Positions 59,131-64,000 of a DNA stretch of 64,000 nt are shown here, piece by piece. The notes under the pieces are model-generated. The model saw nothing but the letters and a program-made list of their open reading frames with translations, ran no database searches and was not told the origin of the DNA. Position numbers and translations under genes: made by a program. The DNA comes from Nitrosospira sp. GTDB lineage: Bacteria; Pseudomonadota; Gammaproteobacteria; Burkholderiales; Nitrosomonadaceae. Positions within the stretch are counted from its first letter, which is position 1. Every line of letters begins with the position of its first letter. The stretch spans positions 1 through 64,000 of the forward strand of contig JACDGV010000003.1 in the NCBI GenBank assembly GCA_013821425.1, written 5' to 3'.

Positions 59131-59385
59131 TTAAAACTCAGGGCTGGATGGTCTATCGTATGCTTTTTCCGGCGGCACACTATCAACAGCCCCTTTCTTC
59201 GATTCAGCTTCGGCTTCCCTCTGGGCGGCTTCAATTTCGGCGTCACTGACTTGTCCTTCACGTTTCTCCCAGAGGCTGGGAGGATATTGCCCGGGTTTCC
59301 CCTCCCCGGGTTGTTTCTCTCTCATTTGGTCACATGCGGTAAGCGTTAGCGTTACCACGGCAGCAGCGAGGAGCGAGTACTTCAT
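59131..59385 (-). CDS. Small lipoprotein 4 (84 residues)
   Basis: Signal MKYSLLAAAVVTLTLTACDQMREK with lipobox LTAC. The mature part is charged, with a helix-like stretch VSDAEIEAAQREAEAESKKG, and ends in DRPSSPEF. A GGAG ribosome site (AAAGGAGATTAAAAAAATG on the minus strand) precedes the start. It is the first of the tandem group in the direction of transcription. Confidence 0.8.
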   Translation of the reverse strand: MKYSLLAAAVVTLTLTACDQMREKQPGEGKPGQYPPSLWEKREGQVSDAEIEAAQREAEAESKKGAVDSVPPEKAYDRPSSPEF

Positions 59386-59732
59386 TTTTTTAATCTCCTT
59401 TAAGGTTTATAACAGTCACGGGTGATATAAGTGTTCCGGCCATTCAAATCTCTGAGGACCATATCTTAATAGCCACTATCTTAATAGCAGAATTCAGAAA
59501 TGTTGTCTAGTCGTTGTATTCCGCAGCGACAAGCAATAGCTATTTCCGGGACGATCTAACCTCCAGGTACACGCTGCTCTGGCACTTCCGCCCCAACGCC
59601 TTTGGTAGTCCACGGGCAGGATCGGAGACCCGGCCAGAGCTTGCAGGGAAGGGTCGTGTGCTGTGCCTGACCGGCAGGTTTAATTAGGGTTTGAAAACAA
59701 GACAACATTCATCTGCCGCCAGGATTTGATGG
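59386..59732. other. Gap between lipoprotein group and roxA
   Basis: About 350 bases without a gene. It must hold the promoter of the lipoprotein gene at 59385; I could not define its elements. No terminator for roxA is obvious. Confidence 0.4.
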
Positions 59733-60872
59733 TCAGGGCTTCGAGCCCGCAACCAGTTCTATCTCGACATGATCATAAAGATACCATTGGTACAGCAGAG
59801 CAAGCGCTTCCTCATCAAGTTCTTCCATATCAGGCAACGCCAGGCGATCGGCGAGTTTCTCCAGTACTCTGAGGGCGGAAGGGCCGGCGGTGTATACTTC
59901 GCCATTCAAAAATATGCTTTTTCCCCGGTATAGCATGCGGCTTTTCAGGTTCAGCCTTAGCTTGCCTTTCCTTACCTCATTTGCAAATTCCTCACGGGGC
60001 ATGGGATGCGAGGGCGGCGTAAAGAAAACATGGGGTTTCGGTTCGGTAAGATACATGCCGGTAAAACGCTTCACATCATCACGGCCCCATTTGATGTTGG
60101 TGAGCGCTGCGTTGACCTGGGACAACATCTCGCGGCTAATGCGCCCCGGGTTGGAATGCAGGCGGATATCGGGGTCCCGATACATGCCCTTGATTACGGT
60201 ATGGTCCTGCAGATAAACCAGAAACTGGGTGACCAACTCCTGATAGCTTGGCGCCCTGAAGCCAATTGAATAGGTCATGCAGGGGTCTTTTGCTACTCCG
60301 TAATGAGCATAGCCGGGAGGCAGATACAGCATATCGCCCGGTTCCAGTAACCATTCCTGTTCCGGCCTGAAATCCCGCAGGAGCTTTAGCGGCGCCTCCG
60401 CAACGAGGGTTTTATCCCGCTGTGCGGAAATCTGCCAGTATCTGCACCCCATGCCCTGTAGTAAAAAAACGTCGTACGAATCAAAATGCGGCCCCACTCC
60501 TCCTCCCTGAGGAGCGTAGCTGATCATCAGGTCATCCAGCCTCGAATGCGGAATGAAACGGAATTTCAGAAGCAAGTTCCGGGCTGAAGGCAGGAAATGA
60601 TTGACGTCCTGTACCAGCAGTGTCCATTGCCTCTCAGGCAGGCGCGAAAAAGCGCGAGCAGCGAAGGGGCCGGCTCTGACCCGCCATTCTCCATTCTTTT
60701 GCGTAATCAGTCGCGATTGTGCATCGTCTCGACAGGCGAGACCGATAAGTTCGTCGCGGGTCAGCAGCGGCACGAAATCCCGCAGCGCTTTGCGTACCAG
60801 TAAAGGTTTTTTTTGCCAGTAATCGCGGAGAAATTTTCTGGCTGAAATACCTCCCAACAATTCGGTTTTCAT
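59733..60872 (-). CDS. roxA: Ribosomal protein L16 arginine hydroxylase, RoxA/YcfD-like
   Basis: This 2-oxoglutarate/Fe(II) dioxygenase of the JmjC cupin group hydroxylates an Arg of ribosomal protein L16 in E. coli. The 379 residues have the iron triad: PHFDSYDVFLLQ (His-x-Asp) and GYAHYGV (second His), followed by a C-terminal winged-helix-like part. The ATG at 60872 has AAGGAAG before it, which decides the start over 60902. It stands alone upstream of the lipoprotein group and downstream of mutL. Confidence 0.87.
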   Translation of the reverse strand: MKTELLGGISARKFLRDYWQKKPLLVRKALRDFVPLLTRDELIGLACRDDAQSRLITQKNGEWRVRAGPFAARAFSRLPERQWTLLVQDVNHFLPSARNLLLKFRFIPHSRLDDLMISYAPQGGGVGPHFDSYDVFLLQGMGCRYWQISAQRDKTLVAEAPLKLLRDFRPEQEWLLEPGDMLYLPPGYAHYGVAKDPCMTYSIGFRAPSYQELVTQFLVYLQDHTVIKGMYRDPDIRLHSNPGRISREMLSQVNAALTNIKWGRDDVKRFTGMYLTEPKPHVFFTPPSHPMPREEFANEVRKGKLRLNLKSRMLYRGKSIFLNGEVYTAGPSALRVLEKLADRLALPDMEELDEEALALLYQWYLYDHVEIELVAGSKP

Positions 60873-60981
60873 TGCTTCCTTATGCGTGAGATCTTCCTGC
60901 AAGAATTGAAACTCTCAAAGATTGGGGGCGAGGGGGAAGGCGAGGTAACACGTTCCCGCCCGTTTTCGCTCCAATCAGGGC

Positions 60982-62799
60982 CTACCTGCCGCGCATGAAC
61001 ATCTTGTCAAGGTCCGAAGAATTGATTTCAAACCAAGTCGGCCTGCCGTGGTTGCACTGGCTGCCGCGTTCGGTTGTTTCTATTTCGCGTAGCAGTGCGT
61101 TCATTTCGGGAAGCGCCAGTCTGCGGTTCGCTCGGATCGCGCCATGACAAGCCATGGTTGAAAGAAGCTCATTCCGGCGAGTGGTCAATGCCTGGCTGGC
61201 GCCGAATTCGCGGATATCGCTCAGCACCTCTCGAGCTACTCTTACGACATCCGCATCCTTGAGAGTGCCGGGCACGGCGCGTATCACTAGCGTGCTCAGG
61301 GAGAACACAGAGATTTCAAAGCCGAGTTCACGCAGGGCCGCGGGGTTTTCCTCGACGATGGCAATATCCAGGCCGGTCGCTTGGAATATGGCCGGAATCA
61401 GCAGAGGCTGCACTGCGAGGTCACGATTATCCAGCGCCAATTTCAGTTTTTCGTAGAGAATACGCTCGTGCGCGGCATGCATGTCTACAATAACCAGGCC
61501 CCGGTTATTCTGGGACAGGATATAGGTTCCTAAGAGTTGGCCCAGGGCAAAACCCAATGCCGGAACGCACTGGTTCTCGTCGCCTCCCGCCGGTAACGGT
61601 GGATCCACGGATTTTTCACCGGGGCTGTCGGGATTGAAGGGACTGAACAGAGCGTTATACATCGCCTGTGATTGGGCTATTCCGGCAGGTGGAACAAGTT
61701 GCATGGTGTTTTGCCGCGAATAGGGGAAAGGGGGGACTACCTGGCCGGTTTCAGCTTGAATTGCCGTTTGCTCCTGATTCGAGATCGCGGGCATCAAGGC
61801 TGAGGTTGTTCGCTTCGGCGCTGCGAGCGCTTTATTGATTGCATGAAAAATGAATTGATGGAGTGCGCGCGGGTCACGAAATCTTACTTCGGTTTTGGTT
61901 GGATGAACATTCACGTCCACGCCGCCAGGATTCATTTCGAGAAACAATACAAAAGCCGGGTGCCGGTCCAGATGGAGCACATCGCGATAGGCTTCACGTA
62001 GCGCATGTGCTATCAGTTTGTCGCGCACGAAACGGCCATTGACAAAAAAATACTGGGCATCGCGCGCAGACCGCGAGTATGCGGGCAACGCCGCCAAGCC
62101 GGAGAGCCGTAAATCCGCTGCCTGCTCGTCAATGGATACGGACGATTGGCTGAATTCTTCTCCTAATATCGCCGCGATCCGCGTCCCTGTATCAGCGGCA
62201 CGCAAATGACTCCGTACGGTTCCGTTGTGTTGCAACGTGAAAGCGATATCCGCGCGCCCCAGAGCGATTCGTCTGAATGCTTCCTCGCAATGCGAGAATT
62301 CAGTGGCTTCACTTTTTAAAAATTTACGTCGGGCGGGGGTGTTGAAGTAGAGATCATGCATTTCCACCGTGGTGCCGTTGTTACGTGCCATGGGTTCCGG
62401 CCGTGAAAAGCGGGTTCCTTCTGTTTCTATCCGCCAGGCGTGTTTCTCCTCCGCGTTACGGCTTGCCAGTATCAGCCGGGAAACCGCCGCGATACTGGCA
62501 AGCGCCTCGCCCCGGAAACCAAGACTGGCCACGTTCTGCAAATCTTCCAGGGAACTGATCTTGCTGGTCGCATGCCGGGAAAGCGCAAGAACCATATCAT
62601 CCAACGAAATACCTGTTCCGTTATCCGCGACACGGATCAGCTTGGTTCCGCCCTGAAAAAGTTGTGCCGATATTTCGGTTGCGGCGGCATCGACGCTATT
62701 CTCCAGCATTTCCTTAAGCGCCGCGGCTGGCCGCTCGATCACTTCGCCAGCGGCGATCTGGCTGATGAGCAGGTCGGGTAAGAGCTTGATCGCGTTCAT
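60982..62799 (-). CDS. mutL: DNA mismatch repair protein MutL
   Basis: MutL couples mismatch recognition by MutS to strand removal. The 605 residues have the GHKL ATPase motifs LKEMLENSVDA, DNGTGI, and GFRGEALASIAAVS. The C-terminal domain has DMHAAHERILYE, close to the endonuclease motif DQHA(X)2E(X)4E, plus ACHGAI and QCNHGRP, the zinc-site motifs; so this MutL may be a nicking enzyme, unlike E. coli MutL which needs MutH. It is a full-length family member. Confidence 0.95.
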   Translation of the reverse strand: MNAIKLLPDLLISQIAAGEVIERPAAALKEMLENSVDAAATEISAQLFQGGTKLIRVADNGTGISLDDMVLALSRHATSKISSLEDLQNVASLGFRGEALASIAAVSRLILASRNAEEKHAWRIETEGTRFSRPEPMARNNGTTVEMHDLYFNTPARRKFLKSEATEFSHCEEAFRRIALGRADIAFTLQHNGTVRSHLRAADTGTRIAAILGEEFSQSSVSIDEQAADLRLSGLAALPAYSRSARDAQYFFVNGRFVRDKLIAHALREAYRDVLHLDRHPAFVLFLEMNPGGVDVNVHPTKTEVRFRDPRALHQFIFHAINKALAAPKRTTSALMPAISNQEQTAIQAETGQVVPPFPYSRQNTMQLVPPAGIAQSQAMYNALFSPFNPDSPGEKSVDPPLPAGGDENQCVPALGFALGQLLGTYILSQNNRGLVIVDMHAAHERILYEKLKLALDNRDLAVQPLLIPAIFQATGLDIAIVEENPAALRELGFEISVFSLSTLVIRAVPGTLKDADVVRVAREVLSDIREFGASQALTTRRNELLSTMACHGAIRANRRLALPEMNALLREIETTERGSQCNHGRPTWFEINSSDLDKMFMRGR

Positions 62800-62915
62800 G
62801 AGTGTATCAGCAAGGATATGCGTGAATCATACAGCCGGGAATACTCGTGCTGTGCCAAGCACCGGGTGGCGGGAAAAGCCGTCCTTTGATGCGGCTGTTC
62901 TTCATGTGACTCCAG

Positions 62916-63842
62916 TCATGTACGTTCTTTCATTGCGGCGGTAACGACGCCATGGTCAAGATGAGGGGCGAATATTTCGATGAAATCATAAATATACCCA
63001 CGCAAATAACTGTTGCGGCTAATACCGATGCGGGTCATGCTCGGCTCGAACAGATGGCTTGCATCTATCGATCTCAAGTGCTTGTCTCGCTTGGGGTCAA
63101 ACGCCATTTGCGCCAGAATGCCAATGCCCAGCCCCAGTTCCACGTACGTCTTTATGACATCAGCATCAATGGCTGTTAATACGACGTTCGGAATCAGGCC
63201 TTTTGCATCGAATGCCTGGTTAATCTTGGAGCGGCCGGTAAAAGCGAAATCATACGTGATGATCGGGTATCGGGCGATATCTTCCAGCGTCAGTTTCCCG
63301 AGTTTAAGCAGCGGATGCCGTGGCGGGACGACGACGCAGCGGTTCCATTGGTAGCAAGGCAGCATCACGAGTTCTGCAAATAGTTCGATCGCCTCGGTAG
63401 CGATGGCGATATCCGCCACACCCGATGTCACCAGTTGGGATATCTGGGTGGGGTTGCCCTGACGCAAAATTAATTTCACCTTAGGGTAGCGCGCGGTAAA
63501 ATGCTTGATTGCGGGGGGCAGCGCGTACCTCGCCTGGGTGTGGGTTGTGGCAATAGTAAGAGAGCCGCTGGCTTCATTGGCAAATTCCTGCCCGACCTGC
63601 TTCAGGTTCTTGGCGTCGCGGAGCATTCTTTCGGCAATCTCGAGAATAGCTCGTCCTGGCGCCGTGACCTGAACAACGCGCTTGCCATTACGCACAAAAA
63701 TATCTATGCCCAGCTCGCTTTCCAGGAGACGAATCTGCTTGCTGATTCCCGGCTGGGAGGTATGCAGGGTTTCTGCCGCTTTTGACAAGTTCAAGCCCTG
63801 ATGGGCCACTTCGGTTAAATATCGCAACTGTTGCAATTTCAT
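62916..63842 (-). CDS. cysB: LysR-family sulphur regulator CysB
   Basis: CysB activates sulphate assimilation genes with N-acetylserine as inducer. The 308 residues follow CysB: MKLQQLRYLTEVAHQGLNLSKAAETLHTSQPGISKQIRLLESELGIDIFVRNGKRVVQVT in the helix-turn-helix part, then TIATTHTQARYALPPAIKHFTARYPKV in the effector domain, with Thr residues of the sulphate-binding site. The divergent gene beyond the window is probably a cys gene; that is a guess. Confidence 0.93.
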   Translation of the reverse strand: MKLQQLRYLTEVAHQGLNLSKAAETLHTSQPGISKQIRLLESELGIDIFVRNGKRVVQVTAPGRAILEIAERMLRDAKNLKQVGQEFANEASGSLTIATTHTQARYALPPAIKHFTARYPKVKLILRQGNPTQISQLVTSGVADIAIATEAIELFAELVMLPCYQWNRCVVVPPRHPLLKLGKLTLEDIARYPIITYDFAFTGRSKINQAFDAKGLIPNVVLTAIDADVIKTYVELGLGIGILAQMAFDPKRDKHLRSIDASHLFEPSMTRIGISRNSYLRGYIYDFIEIFAPHLDHGVVTAAMKERT

Positions 63843-63869
63843 GGTTCCACCGATCTAAATAATAAAAGG

Positions 63870-63888
63870 TTATGTTAATCTAACATAA
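63870..63888. promoter_or_regulatory. Dyad upstream of cysB, possible LysR-type operator
   Basis: TTATGTTA and TAACATAA form a perfect 8-bp inverted repeat with the spacer ATC, 28 bases upstream of the cysB start. The core fits the T-N11-A LysR-type pattern and is suitable for autoregulation. Binding by CysB is inferred. Confidence 0.6.
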
Positions 63889-64000
63889 TATTCTTTCATG
63901 ATATATATGTTCGTTGCTATTATGCCAACTTCGAGGCAACATACGCGGTTGTCCGCCATCGGTGGGGATGGGGGTGTTGTGGTAGACGGGACCTTGAATT

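Overview
The window looks like a chromosome segment from an ammonia-oxidising betaproteobacterium, most like Nitrosospira (Nitrosomonadaceae). The evidence is the left edge, which holds the C-terminus of a NapC/NirT-type multihaem cytochrome of the cM552 kind found beside hydroxylamine oxidoreductase genes, followed by betaproteobacterial gene orders: tpiA-secG-tRNA-Leu-nuoA-N with separate nuoC and nuoD, gpmA-envC-ctpA facing rhodanese-grxC-secB-gpsA, and bioBFHCD. The genus is inferred; the gene families are read directly.

Layout. 1-376: cytochrome end. 377-841: gene-free stretch with hairpins and a PHO-box promoter. 842-3626: pstCAB phosphate importer without pstS or phoU. 3896-5194: tpiA, secG, tRNA-Leu(GAG). 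5282-19981: complete 14-gene nuo operon for NADH dehydrogenase I. 20658-26664: a signalling island with a small helical protein of unknown family, a KaiC-like double ATPase and a hybrid histidine kinase, followed by a second, truncated copy of the small protein and a frameshifted GGDEF-EAL protein whose N-terminus is a paralogue of the kinase's. 26937-31064: secreted sorbosone-type dehydrogenase, htpG (heat-shock promoter), NhaR-like regulator. 31339-37482: czcCBA-type metal efflux operon ending in a PII-like gene. 37595-43829: argB, slmA, moeB/thiF-like, ctpA, envC, gpmA. 44095-49700: rhodanese, grxC, secB, SH3 protein, gpsA, trmL, comF, then bioB. 49757-53356: rest of the biotin operon. 53382-57650: holin-like membrane protein, REC-PAS-GGDEF-EAL protein, metallo-beta-lactamase-fold protein. 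57915-59385: four small lipoprotein genes in tandem, three of them followed by a clear terminator. 59733-63842: roxA, mutL, cysB.

Most of the window is housekeeping. The unusual part is the KaiC island. The small-protein/KaiC/kinase operon appears to have been partly duplicated. In the second copy the kaiC gene is missing, and the exact scar can be read: the middle of the small gene is joined to the last bases of kaiC, just before the next start codon. The kinase and the GGDEF-EAL protein share an N-terminal stalk of heptads starting with Arg-Glu but carry different output domains. The KaiC lacks the known clock phosphorylation residues, so a phase-keeping role is unlikely; a switch feeding phosphorelay and cyclic-di-GMP outputs is an inference.

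Other points of interest are a 20-residue tandem duplication inside the EAL domain of the protein at 54273 (whose GGDEF motif is GGDKF), a rhodanese with His in place of the catalytic Cys, a PII-like gene at the end of the metal efflux operon, a 5 x 9-bp tandem repeat between bioF and bioH, and a 12-bp perfect hairpin at 53982-54009.
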